Part shown: positions 35,216 through 48,659 of the stretch, piece after piece
Layout of the letters: every line of letters starts with the position of its first letter
Position numbering within the stretch: position 1 is the stretch's first letter
Assembly: GCF_033568475.1 (NCBI RefSeq)
Contig: NW_027331831.1
Coordinates: 2,790,001-2,854,000 of the forward strand
Length of the DNA stretch: 64,000 nucleotides
From: Henckelia pumila
Taxonomy: Eukaryota > Streptophyta > Magnoliopsida > Lamiales > Gesneriaceae
Direction: 5' to 3'
Program-made: the position numbers and the translations under genes
The notes under the pieces: generated by a model
Databases searched by the model: none
What the model was told of the DNA's origin: nothing
What the model saw: the letters and a program-made list of their open reading frames with translations, nothing else

Positions 35216-38200
35216 CTAAGATTCAGTCTGCTGAGCTTCTTTTCGTGGGTGAATTTTGTGAGCTCTCGGAAACAGCATGTCATTCAGATGCCTTTCGGCA
35301 CTGTACTCCGATGAGGCCTGTGTAGAAGTACATACAAGGGAAAGATTTGAGAGGTACAGCAATCCTTTTGAAGGATGGCAAATTTATGAGCAAACCAAAC
35401 AGCATTCAATTGAGCATTAAGAGAAGTAAAGAGTTGAATCAGGATCCACCGAGTACAACAAGAAATTCAATATTTTACCAATGCTGAAGATAAAGCATTC
35501 AATTGAGCATTAAGCCAAATCTCATAAGTTAATTGATGTGGGATGGATTTTCACAACGAGACATGAGCAACTGAAACAAGCTTTTTAAGCCGGACAGTTT
35601 GAAAGTAAGGGAAAGAAAAGCAACTGATGTTGAGATGATTTTCTATTGTAGAAAAGTCCAGCGAGGCAATTATGAACACCACAAAAGTAAGGGAAAGAAA
35701 AGCATACACACCCGTTTTTTGAAAGGAAAACGCAGTGTTTGAAGTTGTGTTCCCGAGCAAACCCGCAAGTCAAAACCAAGGCTGTCTACTCCAATAAGAG
35801 CACACTCCTGTCATTGTTTCAAGTTGTAAAAAATTAGTGCAAAAACCAAGCAACTGCATTTTAAAGTTTTCTGTTGGCTCACTAGATGGTATTTTTACTC
35901 CCTAGTTCAGTGACAATGCATGGCTAGAGTGGATAATTCATCATACAAGTAGATGGATTCAGCCAAGTGGAAAAAATTTCATAAATAAATTATAACTTTA
36001 ATGCTTCTGGGTGGGAAAGAAATTATATCTAGGACGACTTGTTCATGGGCATGGAAAATGTGTTGGGGAATGGTGATGTTTTTGGTCCTTCCACTTTCTT
36101 CATGCCATAAATTTCTACTACATGTGGGTGTGATAGAAACTTAAGTTCAATTTTTTTTCCCAATACAAGATCCAGGCGCACAATAACTAACGATTTGAAA
36201 TTGTGGTCCGTTGTTCAGAGTGTTACCTCAACTTGAATCCCTTTACATCTCCAACAAAGAGATTTTAGAGCTTGCGTGGTCTTTTCTCCACCAGCTTTGA
36301 GGCGTGATATTATTTTTGCAGCTGAATGTGCAATAGCATCAGGTCGAGCCCTCTTATAATCTTCTATTTCAACAAAATTCTGCATGAATAATTAAATCAC
36401 ACTTTTCCTTCCCAATACCAAATAACATGCCGTGGATAATATACCTATCCAGTCATCTTATTCCAAGTTGTTAGTTTGACACCAAAAAAATATCAGAATA
36501 GTTTGACACCGAAAAAATATCAGAATAGAGTCTGAAGAAACAGGATCAAATATGTCATTAGCAGACAATTAACCAGATTGAACAAGAGTGTGAGACAGAT
36601 AATGCATTGACAACTTTGTCTCTCTTTTCTACTCCACTTATGATAACTCCGCCTTACTCCCCATTTTCCATATGCGATTGGTACAAAATTGCACTGTTTA
36701 ACACTGCAGTAACATCAATCATTTGAGAGAATAGGGATGTCCAGCATAAGTTTTCGTTCATTTCATCAATATGAAAAAGCACTATCATGACAAACTATCG
36801 GATTTTTTTGTCTAGTAATTTACAGCATAAGACAGAGCCTATGCCTCTTGTTCATGTAGGACCTGGTACTATGTTAGCATCCAGAAACTGCCTCTTCGTT
36901 ATGTGGATGAAGATATTTTGAAATGGCCATCAACATAAATACAAATATAAAAGGCGGAGAAAAAAAGAGTAAAATTTGACAGTTCTCTAGTGTTACATCC
37001 TGAAAACTAATAAACTTTAACAAATACAAAAAACAATTCTAACACAACAAGAAACAAAATATACTGCTGAGATTCACAAGGAAAGCTATAGATTTACCTC
37101 ACGCCCATGCGCTGACACTAACTGAATTTTAATCATCTCTACTTTGTAAAATGAAAATCCACTTCCAAGGTTTTCTTCCTTCTCCAATTCCTCTGCCCAA
37201 CTTGGATCATCTTGTGATTGTTCTTTTCCACATCTGTGGCCATTGATCTTCACAGTGCCTTCTTCCTGTTGTTCTTCGTCAACGTTGCTTGAATCATTAT
37301 CACTGCATTCAGGATCTGTTACATTCTTTTGGATGACGGAATGTTCTTCGATGAATGCAGGTCTCAGGAGGCCTTGTATAGCAAGGCCAGAAGAAGGCTG
37401 TTCCATAAAATCTAAAGGATCATCTGAAACAACCTGTGCAATAAAAATACCCATAAAAACGGTGCATGGTTTATACAATAAAATCATACGAGCATGAAAG
37501 ACAATATAAACTCCGTAATTTAATATTCGACTGCTTAATGATCTCTGTCAAATAAGTCTTTCTTGCTCCCAACTTGAGCTAAATGGACAGAATGATAATT
37601 TTGATAAATTAATAAGATGGTAGATTTTCTTAAGGCACTCTATGCTACTGTTTATATCACAAATAAATAGATTAATAAAATTAAAAAAAAAAGAATTAAA
37701 TATCATATCATATTTTCTTAAAATATGAGTCTATTGCTACTTGTTCTATGTTTAAGTTAAATTTAAACGAATCTCTTCTCTTTTTTTTCTTGTTGTATCC
37801 AGAAACTTTATAGTCGATCCCTCAATTTGTTACGAAAAATTATTGTGCTGTTGGAAGCTTCAATTGTTTCCTTGCATGTCACAAACATCAGTATTACAAT
37901 GTTATCCGGTTATCCCCATCTTCATCATCAGTAGGTTTATCCATGATATTGGCACGATCTTTTGTTGACATCATATTGGCAATTCAAGCAGTTTGCATTA
38001 ACATTCTGAAAGCAACATGGATTTGTACACTTTCAGATAATCCAGGGTAAGCTTTTCTGGGCCATCCTCATTACAACATACAACATTAGCTTTCCTTTTA
38101 CATTCATAAGATCTTTACATCAAAGAAACCATTGATAAACAATGTTCTCTATCTCTAAATATTTTGGTGGTACAAGTCGATTGGCATGACCACTTTTCTC

Positions 38201-40725
38201 TAATACCGCCGAAGAGCCTCTGATGATCGCTTGAGTGTATTGAAATTATGCCTTGACCAAATTTCAGATTAAATTTCTTTTAATCCAATTGCTATAATCC
38301 TGTTTGAGTGCTACAAGGATGCTCTTTATTATACTCATGGTAATGCTTCACATATCTCATTGGTCATAGCTAATGTTTGAAAGACTTTTAGTTGGGAAGC
38401 CAGTATACAGATAAATACTAGAAATTCTTGCATTGTTATATAGAAATTATTTTTGATATAGATGAAATCAAACTAATGAATATCGTCTAACTACAATGAA
38501 CTAAATCAAGAACACAAATAAATAGACATTTAATGTTTATTATGTTATACAATCTTTATTATGAATGTCATTTGGAAAAAATATTTTTCTATGATTCATT
38601 TTGGTTTGATTAAAATATGCTGAAATTGATCTCATGGATGTTGGTGACTATGGCATATTCTTCTATGTATCAAAACATATCCGATAATATAATATATGCC
38701 TATTTATATATAGGTTTGTTCATTATTATTATTTTTAAAATCCAACATTTTAGTAGTGTAGTTCGTATTTAGTCAACTATGTTATTAAATTAAATTTGAG
38801 TTCTTAGTTAATTAAATATTCACACTTTATTGAATTTTATCATACATTATTAATTTATCAATTAGTTAATACTTCTTTCAATTACTAGAATTTCAAAGGA
38901 CTCAACAAAATATAGAGGTTGTATCCTAGTTTCTTTCGATAAAAGTAGACAATTTCTAGTAAGGATTCAAGTTTTTCTTACTTATTTTTATCATCAATGC
39001 CCACAAAATTTATAGAAAGAGTTACCTCTGTTAACTTTTTGGCAAAAAACATGGGATGAGAAGATCGCATCGTCTCCAATTTTGCCCAGTCTCCCAGTGA
39101 TCCATCGGATTCCTCATCTTCATCCTCCTCATCATCAAGAATGGCAACCCAATCCTGCAGATGAATGCAATAAGGTTTACATAATGCGGAGCTACAACCT
39201 AGACGCTAAAAGACAAAATAATTGATAGTAGAGTGCACACCTCACTATCTTCATCTTCAGCATCGTCATTATCATCATCATCTTCATCATCTTCATCACC
39301 GTCATCATAATCGCTACCTTCACCATCCAACTCATCAACACCGAATTCAATATCAGAATGACCTAGTGCTTCCAACTCACTAATCATTTCTGCGGTATCT
39401 AGTCCAACAATGACTTGCTGCATTGTGTGAAATTCAAGTAAGCATCTAAAAAAATTGATTGAATTAGAAGATCCTGAATGCCTGACAATGCATTTAAACA
39501 TTGGGACAGGGGTATAAATTGAAGCAAATTGGCAACCACTAGTGTCCCGGCTCTACTTACGGTACACTCTTTCACTAGTCGCTTCTCAAGTACAGAGTTC
39601 ATGCTGTTGACTCAATCTCTCAAGGCTTTAAGCAATTTTTTAGATGCAGATCAAATCATCAATGGTTTCCAAAAGGGGGCACAATCAAGATCGGCAAATA
39701 GAAATAACAGATGTGTAAAGTCTTTATAGCACTACTCCAGGTACTATGCAGTCGTAAAGGACCATAGGTGAATTTTATAGGACGATATCAGTCCTCTTTT
39801 TCAGTCAAAATCATGTGTATTGAGTTTAAAAGATCTGAACTTACCACGATGATTTCTTCAGAAGTAAGAGTTTGCAAGATGTCTTCATCGTTTTTCACTT
39901 GAAAGTATATATCTGATCATAAGCAAAATCGCAACTTTAGCAATGACAACACTTTTTTGTTTTTAAAATAAAAAAATAAAAAATCAGCCACTTCTCATCA
40001 ACAACCAAAGTGTGCCACATACAAACAAGAAATAGTTGCATCTTACTTCCATGTTCATCAGTTACATAAGGCAGATCTGGCCAAAAAATGTTCTCGTGAA
40101 CTTCTTCATTCACCAAACCAGAAAACATCAGGGTTGCCTTGCTATTCACCTAAAACAAAATCTTTACACAAAATCAACAACATAGATTTTCGCTCAAAAC
40201 CAAATATTTTCATAAAATTAGCAATACAACACCAATTAAATTCCTTGAGACAAAACTTGAAATCCATACTACTGTTTCTGTTTATACCTCAATTATGGTC
40301 CGACTTGCTTCAGCGGGAGTGGGACAAGCTTCCCCGTCCTCCAATAATTCAGAGTCCGAAATGTCTTCGAACGGATGATACCTCTGAGGCTTCACATTCT
40401 GTTTCACCGGTCCCGAACCCGAGCCCGGCTGCTCTTTTGCAGTCGCTCTTATTCTATTCCGATTACCATCCTTCACCCAGCCCCCACACCTTCTTCCAAC
40501 ACAGTTGTCCCTCAACTTCCAGCACTTACTCCTACTCACCAACCAAATTCAATAAAAAAAGCTCAGTTCATTGCCGCAAACTCCACATTTTATGAAGCAT
40601 AAGCAAACGGCCAAAATACATCACAAAACAAGTAGAAAAATAAAGCAAAAGAGATACCGAGGGATAAAAACGTTAGCGGCGGGGAGTCGAACGGCGGCTG
40701 TGGTGTGAGGATCGATCACCAGCAT
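35216..40725 (-). CDS. At3g49140-like protein (HugZ/DUF2470-type, predicted plastid)
   Basis: 491-residue protein related to Arabidopsis At3g49140/At5g24060. Exons: 40658-40725, 40288-40531, 40047-40149, 39845-39912, 39241-39417, 39026-39154, 37098-37433, 36227-36379, 35712-35807, 35216-35317; 1476 nt, in frame. Landmarks in order: QRYHPFEDISDSELLEDGE, VNSKATLMFSGLVNEEVHEN with IYFQVKNDEDILQTL (split-barrel-like segment), a very acidic tract of about 35 residues (DEDDEDDDDNDDAEDEDSE), MFFAKKLTEVVSDDPLDFME and SSGLAIQGLLRPAFIEEHS. Then VEMIKIQLVSAHG, RPDAIAHSAAKIISRLK and LIGVDSLGFDLRVCSGTQLQ. The last block resembles DUF2470 of haem-degrading HugZ relatives; a haem or FMN role is inference. 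No PPR motifs are visible, although Arabidopsis relatives carry that label. The N-terminus may be a plastid transit peptide. Confidence 0.88.
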
Positions 40726-41740
40726 ATTCGATGACGGTGGAGAGGGAATTGAATCGAATGAAGTGGAAAAGCTAATTTTGCCAATGAAGTGGAAAAGCTA
40801 ATTTTGCTTAGTGGAATATTCCATGCTTGTGCTCTGTGATTGAAATGTGTGGTGCTGTTTTGTGATCCGAATTACTTATTTGTTTTTGCCCTCCCCCCTT
40901 TTCTTATTTTCCCCTTGGTTCTTGCATTTGCATTTCTTCGGATATAATCAATTTTATAAAGGATAATGCACTTAGGTTACACGTTGAGTTATACATTGCA
41001 TTTGAAATTACATGACGTGTAACCCTCAATGTACATATAACATTACCCTTTTATTAATTTTATTTTTTTTCCGCAGCGAATCAAGTTAACCTTTTGTAAA
41101 CTAAGCTGCACAAATTCTATACGATAAGACTCGTCTAAAAAATGTTGCACCAAAATATGAAAGTTTCGCCCATAGTTGAAAAAGGTCACATGTATTTTTT
41201 TTACATGAGCCAACACATTGTATTATATGGGGGAAAAATAGCTTGTAACACTCGGATTAACAATTTAACACTTTACTTGTATTGCTTTTGCATCGTAGAA
41301 TATGTCAGAGATGAATATATTATCAGAGATATCCATGAAAACATATTAGTTTGTATGTCAAAAATATTATTTTTTATTGTGAATATGGGTATGATTAACT
41401 CATCAGTCATCTCACAAATCACAGATAAAGATTTATGAGACCATCAAATTTGGTTTATTTTATGTTGCTTCGTATCTAAATCTACTTGTTTCGTCATTAT
41501 TTGTAATGGTTCTTTGCTTTGGGGTTGTAATTTTTATATTCCATACATATTCGTTCCTAAATTTTTTAATTTTTTTTTAAAGTAAAATCTTTGGAATAAT
41601 AATCGATATATTTATTAGCTAAAACTTATTTGTTTTTGTTCATTTTTATTGCAATAATATGAACTTTACCGAGACTAATGATATACCAACTTTTAAATCT
41701 CTACTCTATATAAATATATTAACTTATGTTAATCATATAT
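40726..41740. other. Intergenic upstream of the At3g49140-like gene
   Basis: Promoter-side spacer; the short segment aatgaagtggaaaagctaat is tandemly duplicated at about 40758-40806. Contains the MITE copy at 40961-41052. A 98-codon ORF at 41142-41438 has no recognisable similarity. Confidence 0.5.
40961..41052. mobile_element. MITE, GTTACACGT family, copy 2 (short)
   Basis: taggttacacgttgagttat on the left and gacgtgtaaccctcaatgta on the right, with ggataatgcac/cattaccc outer ends. An internally shortened relative of 30680-30850. Confidence 0.6.
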
Positions 41741-42116
41741 TGTAACGACCCATTATATCAAGACGGGTCTTTTCAGCGTGTTTATGTCCTCACTCACACC
41801 CTGAGAAACTTTCCAGGAGGTCACCCATCCTAAAATTGCCCCAAGTCAAGCACGTTTAACTTTGGAGTTCTTATATGATGAGGTCACGAAAAGAAGATGC
41901 ACCTTCTTGATATGAGCAGTACATATGCAATCTTTTAAGCCCTCATCAACTATGTAGTCTCATACCTATACAGTCTCAGAATCCCCACTAATTTCGGCAC
42001 GGGATCGGTTTATTCATGTCTCCCTCTGCCTAGAAACCTACCAGGAGCCGCTCATTGTCCGTGCAACCTCTTGGCACCGGCGATCACTCCCTGCCTCCTC
42101 ACCCCCGGGCGTCACA
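41741..42116 (-). mobile_element. Cassandra-type LTR with 5S-rRNA-like segment
   Basis: Fossil LTR of 376 bp. Read on the minus strand it runs from TGTGACGCCCGGGGG to GGGTCGTTACA. It carries the block agaactccaaagttaaacgt ... ggatgggtgacctcctgg (complement of 41813-41871), which matches the 3' half of plant 5S rRNA including its internal promoter region. This is the hallmark of Cassandra, a miniature non-autonomous LTR retrotransposon of plants. Only one LTR is seen, so it looks like a solo LTR. No target repeat flanks it on its own. Confidence 0.85.
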
Positions 42117-42120
42117 TGAA

Positions 42121-44661
42121 TGAAACGACCTATGACTTCTACTGATTTTTTTTAAAAAAAAAACTCTCTGATAATAAAATAATGAATATAAATATATATA
42201 TGCTCATACATATATATGTCATAGTTAAAAATAACTTTACTTAATTTAAAATAAAAAATACACAAAAGATACAATAAAAGTACACGCATGCAATTAAATA
42301 CTTCAAATTAATTACTAAATAATAATTTATAAGAATGCCATAATAAAATTCCTAAATAATATTTCTTTCACAAAAATTCATAAAAACTTAGAAAATAAAT
42401 ACTTAAACGTAAAATCCATGCATATACTAAAAATCTATAATAATAAAACATATGCGGAAATAAATGTTCTAGTCTCAACATAAAATTCATCTTAGAGCAA
42501 TGGTCACGGGTTCTAGCCGCCTGGAAACTCATACGCCCTCGCCGCAGTCGGGAACACATTATCCTTATTGACATTTTGCTCACCTGCACCATTTAAATCT
42601 AGTGAGCCTAGAGGCTCAGCACGTTCTATCCTTACATAACAAAATGAAACCACACACAAGCACACATCATATAAAATATGTGAATAATAATTATACGTGC
42701 ATGATCTTAAAATTATATGCATATAAACATGAAATAAAATAATTATACTGATTTATCATAATGTTAAACATATATCATCATACTTAATAAATCTCATAAA
42801 ATAACTTATCATGATTTCTTAGTTCTCAACAGGTCGTATCTATGTCGGTGGCATCATACTAAGCGATTGATCAATTTAAAAACCAACGTACGCGGCGGTG
42901 GGGTTTTCACCTCTGTGCTGCCACTTCACCAGCCCTCTCAGCTGGATCCATAAGCTCATCATACTTATACATCATTAGGAAGGTTACCGGGCCCATGTAT
43001 CCCGGCCTCCAACCACATCACTTTCCATCTTCACTTCAACTTCCATAAAAAAATATATTTTTTCTTAACATGCATTTAAACTTATCATAAAAATTCTTAC
43101 ATGATGCATGAACTTGAAAATTCTCACTTATTTCTTTATTTTCATGAAAATTTGCCCGTAAATATATATTTAATTTATTTTCTTAAAAATCATATTTATA
43201 TAAAAAAATAAAATACATGCATATATTAAATATATATTTACGGTTCATTTATTTTTTCAAGGACTTGTTCGAGCTACTGACCTCTCTCTTAAACTTAAGC
43301 TCATAAAAATTCTAGACTGACTCAATAACTGACCTTAGGCCTATTAACTTATATTTTAGCTCAAATGTATTATTCAATCCCAATTAATCCTTAACCTTAC
43401 CCAATAAATTTCTTAAGCCCATTAACCACTTAATATGCTCATTAAATCTTAACTTAAACTATTAATAAAAATAAATTAAAATACCCAAGTTCAACCAATA
43501 TAACCCGAACCCAAACCCGGACTCATCTAACTTAACTCACAATATTTTAGACCCAACCCGGACTCAAGAACCCGAGCCCGGCCCCCAAAACACCAAAATT
43601 CAGAACTTAAGCTAGGCTGTCCCATGAGTCTATAACCAACGACCATCAGCCCTATATGGGCTTCGACCGCCTGAATCCGGCCACCACCGGCCAAAGCACC
43701 ATCCAACCTACCTAGACCACATCCAGAGGGTTCCAACAAGACAAACCCTAGCCCATAACTCATCCTATAGACCCGAAACCAGTCCCTTCTTCCTCTACCT
43801 AAAATCTGCTCGCGCGCAGAACACCAACTCAAACTTCAGGCTGTTCGGCCGCCCATCTCCGGCCATTACCAGCCAGAAACCCACTTGGAGGACCTTTCTC
43901 AAGGTCTTGGGGTTCTAACACAACTGGAACCAGCCTCGAACTCGCACCATACAGCCTACACGATCAATTCTCCCAGAACTGCTCAACCTATGCGCCTGGT
44001 GCGTGTTTCTGTTCTTATTTCGTTTTTTCAGCCTATTCCTGGTTCATGAACCAATACAAGTCAATCTTAGGGACCCTAACTCAGACCCCTAACCATGGAT
44101 CAGCATGCTGGAACGTGTCATAGCAGAAAAACGTGAGAAAATCTGATATTCAAGCCATAAACGTGGACTGCTCAAAAATTCATGCATGATCTTCAATCAA
44201 AACCACATACACATGCAAAATCAATCTTTTTATGTATGAATCAATGTAATATGACTCAAATGGTGTTCAAGAAGGGAATCGAAACGTGCCTTTGTGATTT
44301 ATTCACTCGAATATACGTTACCGACGCGTAGATTGATCTCCGGGACGAACGGCAAGTCGAACTCGTGATTTTTCTTCAAAGTAATCGTGATGTGTGTGCT
44401 GTGAAGGGAGAGGGTCTGCTGGTTTTCTGAATGGAGGCGGCTGATTGTTTAGATGTGATGTAGGGGAAGGAATGAGGGAGATTTCTAGGTATATATTTGT
44501 GTGTATAATGGGTTGGGTTAATTAAATAATTAAAATAATTAGATACTTCTAAGCCCACAAAAATATATGATATAAATCTTTTAATTTTCGTAATAATAAA
44601 TTAAGGGGATTTAGAAGCATTTTAAAAGCCCATAAAATGGCTCATTTTAGTGAAAAATTGG

Positions 44662-44703
<42 letters not shown>

Positions 44704-45022
44704 CTATTATTTTCTAAAATAAAATCTTAAAATACTAATTTATAATTCCTAAAAATTCTAGTCATAAATTTTTGGATGAAAACTTTTATTTCGTTCGTCC
44801 ACGGTCACGTCTATGCTATCACAAAATAACCTTTATCAAATAAATTCGTAAATTCCATAATAGCGGGTTAAATGCTGTAATAACATTTAAAACATGCACA
44901 TAAATCACATAATTCACATAATAAGTCATAAAATTAATTTAACACATTTTCACTTTATTTTAAAATTATTAAATCTCCTAATTATGTGTGTGAATTTACG
45001 TGACGAATTTTTGGGCGTTACA
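42121..45022 (-). mobile_element. Long LTR-like element fused to the Cassandra LTR
   Basis: Fossil sequence of 2.9 kb. Read on the minus strand it starts TGTAACGCCCAAAAATTCGT (complement of the right end at 45022) and ends GGTCGTTTCA near 42121, i.e. TG...CA ends. The interior is non-coding: GC-richer blocks (42830-43020, 43540-44110) alternate with AT-rich ones, as in long LTRs of Ty3-like elements. No gag or pol was recognised, so it is probably a solo LTR. TATAT occurs directly left of the Cassandra LTR (41736-41740) and directly right of this one (45023-45027). Family and age not resolved. Confidence 0.55.
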
Positions 45023-46059
45023 TATATAAGGATAAATCCATTTTTTAAATCTTAAATATTAATGTATATTTGTTTGATGTTTTATAAATTAATTAATTAA
45101 AACCAGTTTAATTATATGTAGATGTAGACTCATTAATGATAAAACAATAGTTCCAATTTTTAAGGTACCGTTTGTTTAATAAAAAGGGTGAAATATGATG
45201 TGTATAACAAAATGATATATGATCGTAATTATTTGTGAAACACATCACCCATCTAGCATTGATTATGTCTCACGTTAAGATTATATATATTGAAATTATA
45301 TATAGCAATGCCGAATACTAACTCCTTTAATATGAATTTAACTTATACACTCAATATTTTTTTTAAAAAAAACTATATATAAATCAACCTATCTTTGAGG
45401 CTCAAAAAACTATTATTATCAACCTGTCTTTGTGACATAATTTTATTATATGCGGATTTTCGTATAGATCATCAAATAAAAACTTGAAACTTCGATACAA
45501 AGATGCTTGTCCACGTGCTAAAGCGAACTTGAACCTAGTGGTGTCTATTGTGTTGGAAATTCAACCCCTCCTGGAGTTTGCAAGCTTCATTTCACCGCGT
45601 TATATGAAAATATTAGCAAATGGAGTGACACGCGTTACATACTAGCACGTAGTGCTATACTCGAACTTCCTAAAACCTTGAATTTCTTAATGAAAACATT
45701 TATTTATGGCTTATCAATTGTTTATTCAAGAATGTTCCGTCTTAGTTTATATCATGGATTTTTTTTATTAGAAGAGGTGAAATCATATTCTTCGTGTGCA
45801 TATATAAATACACGCAAAAATAAATGAACATTAAAAATAATTTGAAGAGTGGGCCGTGGAGGGAGAGCCCGTCTTGTTAGTGATCCTTGGGCTCGCAACC
45901 TGTTGGACTTGACCACCAAATTTATCCGGGCTGGTTATGGATCAGGATCAATTGAATTGGGTCACACTTAACTTCTCCAAATTTCGTTTTTTTTTTATCC
46001 AATTGACACTGGTACATAGTTGATTTTCTTTTTTTTATTTTTTTTATTACGTGAGAACT

Positions 46060-46262
46060 CACGATCGTTAATTTTCGATGCATACAGAGTAAATCTTCGA
46101 ACTAACATAATAATCTGCAAACTACGCTAGTCAGTTAAATCACACTGGACAAACTCTGTGCGACATGCTAGTCCAAGAAGTCTTTGCAGGGGAATCGCAC
46201 TTTTGACATGTGCTCAAGCGCTCACCTACTCCACCAACTTGAACACCTTTCGGAGTCGAGTC
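46060..46262 (-). mobile_element. tRNA-derived SINE-like relic (second family), copy 2
   Basis: Minus-strand head caagttggtggagtaggtga (box A) and gtgcgattcccc (box B), then the body gacatgctagtcc.../actagcgtagtttgcag in complement. It shares head and body with 24468-24685. Two copies with the same organisation support a dispersed family. Confidence 0.6.
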
Positions 46263-47103
46263 GAGTTGATTTTATTTTTGATTTTTTTATTTGAAGAAGG
46301 TAGAGAGTTGAATTTAATACATAAGTTATTAAAGAAAATATGCTTTAATTATTGTGTTAAAACGGGAATGTATGGATAAGGTATTAGAATAGTCTAAACC
46401 ATGATTATATATATAATGTATCGTAGTGTTCTGCATTTAATTTTAAAATTAATCATGTCCGTTAGATAAACTTAATACACGACAGCGTCAGACTAAAATT
46501 TGGAATTTGTTTTTTTTTTTAAAAAAAATTGATCGAATATAGAACAGATTGAAATTGTTTCATAATTATTTTAATTATACAGTTCGAACAGTAAATGACC
46601 TGCTATGGGCCTCCAGTCATTAACTAGGGCATTTTGAGAAGGGGTTATTATTTATACTAGCGTGCACACACGATGTGTGTTTATAAAATAATATTATATA
46701 TTTATCAATATATGTCATATATAAAAAATATATTTTTATTTGTAATTAATTAGTTTAATTACAATTTTTTTTATAAATTAATGTAATAAATTCAGAATTT
46801 ATGTATCTTATCTATAATTGTTAGTTGATAAAATTATATAAAATATGTACAAATATAATCAAAATTACATATTTATTTAGTATAAGTCAATTTTGGAAAA
46901 AAATTGGTGTCATTTCTAAGGTGTTCGACTATTACATATAATGAGCGTATATATATTTTTAATGAATTTGATTGACATTCAAATATGAGTAATATGATAG
47001 TTATAAAAATTATCGATGGATTAAAATATATAATTTGAAATGTCAAAAAATATAAAGGCAAATTTGGGAGAAAAAAGATCATGTTCACTTTAGTCTAATA
47101 GCT

Positions 47104-47275
47104 AGACAAATTATATATATATATATATATACCGTGCTCACCTAATTTGGGAGAAAAAAGATCATGTGATGAATTTTGCGTCTAATAGTTGAGTGACACC
47201 TCATGGTGGGCACATTAGGTGGGCACGGTGGGTGGGCAGGATAGCAAAACTCTATATATATATATATATATATAA
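47104..47275. mobile_element. MITE with GTGGGCA-rich ends
   Basis: Flanked by TA repeats. The left has accgtgctcacctaatttgg. The right has ggtgggcacggtgggtgggc followed by aggatagcaaaactc. Related to the neighbouring 47500-47660 element. Confidence 0.45.
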
Positions 47276-47499
47276 CTTTATCTGCTAATTAATAAATTAT
47301 CAGTAGTACTTATACAGTAGCGAGTACCAACTAATTTCATAGTTCAAATAATAATTTTTTTTGAGTAATTAAGGGGAGGGTGTTGTCATTCTTGGGTCTC
47401 GAACTCGAGACTTCGTTTTATATTTGGGACCTTGGTGTACACATCAACCGCGTTCAAACAATAATTAGTACATCTAAGAAATGAAATCTTTATAATATA

Positions 47500-47660
47500 T
47501 ATAGTTTTGTTATATATGCTGTCCACCAATTATGCTCAACTATGTGTCCACCATGTACAAGTCAACTCACATATTGTACAGGCCAACTCATGATCCATGG
47601 TGGGTATGGAGGTGGGCATGGTTGATTGACATCATAACAAAACTCATATTATATATCTTT
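47500..47660. mobile_element. MITE with AGTTTTGTTAT ends
   Basis: The left tatagttttgttatatatgc and ctgtccacc pair with the right ggtgggcatggttgattgac and cataacaaaactcatat. Similar right-end sequence also occurs near 50980 (aacataacaaaactcatat). Confidence 0.6.
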
Positions 47661-48659
47661 ATATATATATATATATAAGAGAGAAGATGAAATGGTGCAT
47701 GCATGTGCATGGATTCACGTGATAGGAAAAAGAAAGAAGAACCCGTGATCACTGATTCAGAAATATATAAACGACAACCAAATCTCTGCATTTTCGTTCA
47801 TGCGAGTCAAGCCTGGGCCACAATCGACTAGGACAATTTAATATGGATATATATTTTAAAATAATTTATATTCTATGGTATATTTGTCAATATGTGTCTG
47901 AAATATAATTTCATATAAATATATTATTTTTTGTTCTGAATATATGTAAAGTTATTGTATCTCTTGTTTCCACTCTTATACACTATTCCGTATCTCCACT
48001 TGGTGACTAAAGAATTGCATTTGCCCCCACAATAAGGTATAGTACTCTAGTTGATGGAGACCGGCCCATTATGTATAAGGTTTACATAATTTCGCAGAAA
48101 ACGACTATTTTCCATTACCTTGAATTTGTTTTCGCATATTTATATCAGTACTTCGTATTTGTCGGGATAAGGACCCGTGACTAGCACATATTTTCATTTT
48201 ATATTTTACATGCTTTATATATGGACTTGATAATACTCTCTCTTCAAAAAAGTTTCGGTAGAGTGGAGCTTCAATCTATGATTTTACCATTATATCAAAG
48301 TCATGTTCATCGAATATATTGATTAATGTCTAATGAGCCATGTGCCAATGTTTTCCGAATTTTACATTCCAGACATTCATAATTGATGTGAGAAGTGTGT
48401 TAGATGACTCGTATCATTTGGATTAAATTCTTAAAATTATATATACGGGGCTTAGACAAACATTTCTCTTGAACTAACTTTTAGGATGGAGAGATATATG
48501 TGTTTGCCATAATTATGAATTCATGATGCATGTTTTCATGAACTCATACCACTATTCACATAAATATAAAAAGTATTTGTGAGGCCCATGCACTCATTGA
48601 CATTTACAACATTGAAAATAAAATCACATAATATATATATACATAAATATTAGAGAAGA

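Noticed and set aside
41142-41438. 98-codon plus-strand ORF between genes
   Set aside because: AT-rich, with no similarity to a known family and no splice or promoter support.
41813-41871. 5S rRNA gene
   Set aside because: Only the 3' part of 5S is present, altered, and embedded in a Cassandra-type LTR.
43527-43832. 101-codon Gly/Arg-rich ORF on the minus strand
   Set aside because: Lies inside the GC-richer part of an LTR-like element, with no family resemblance; composition artefact.
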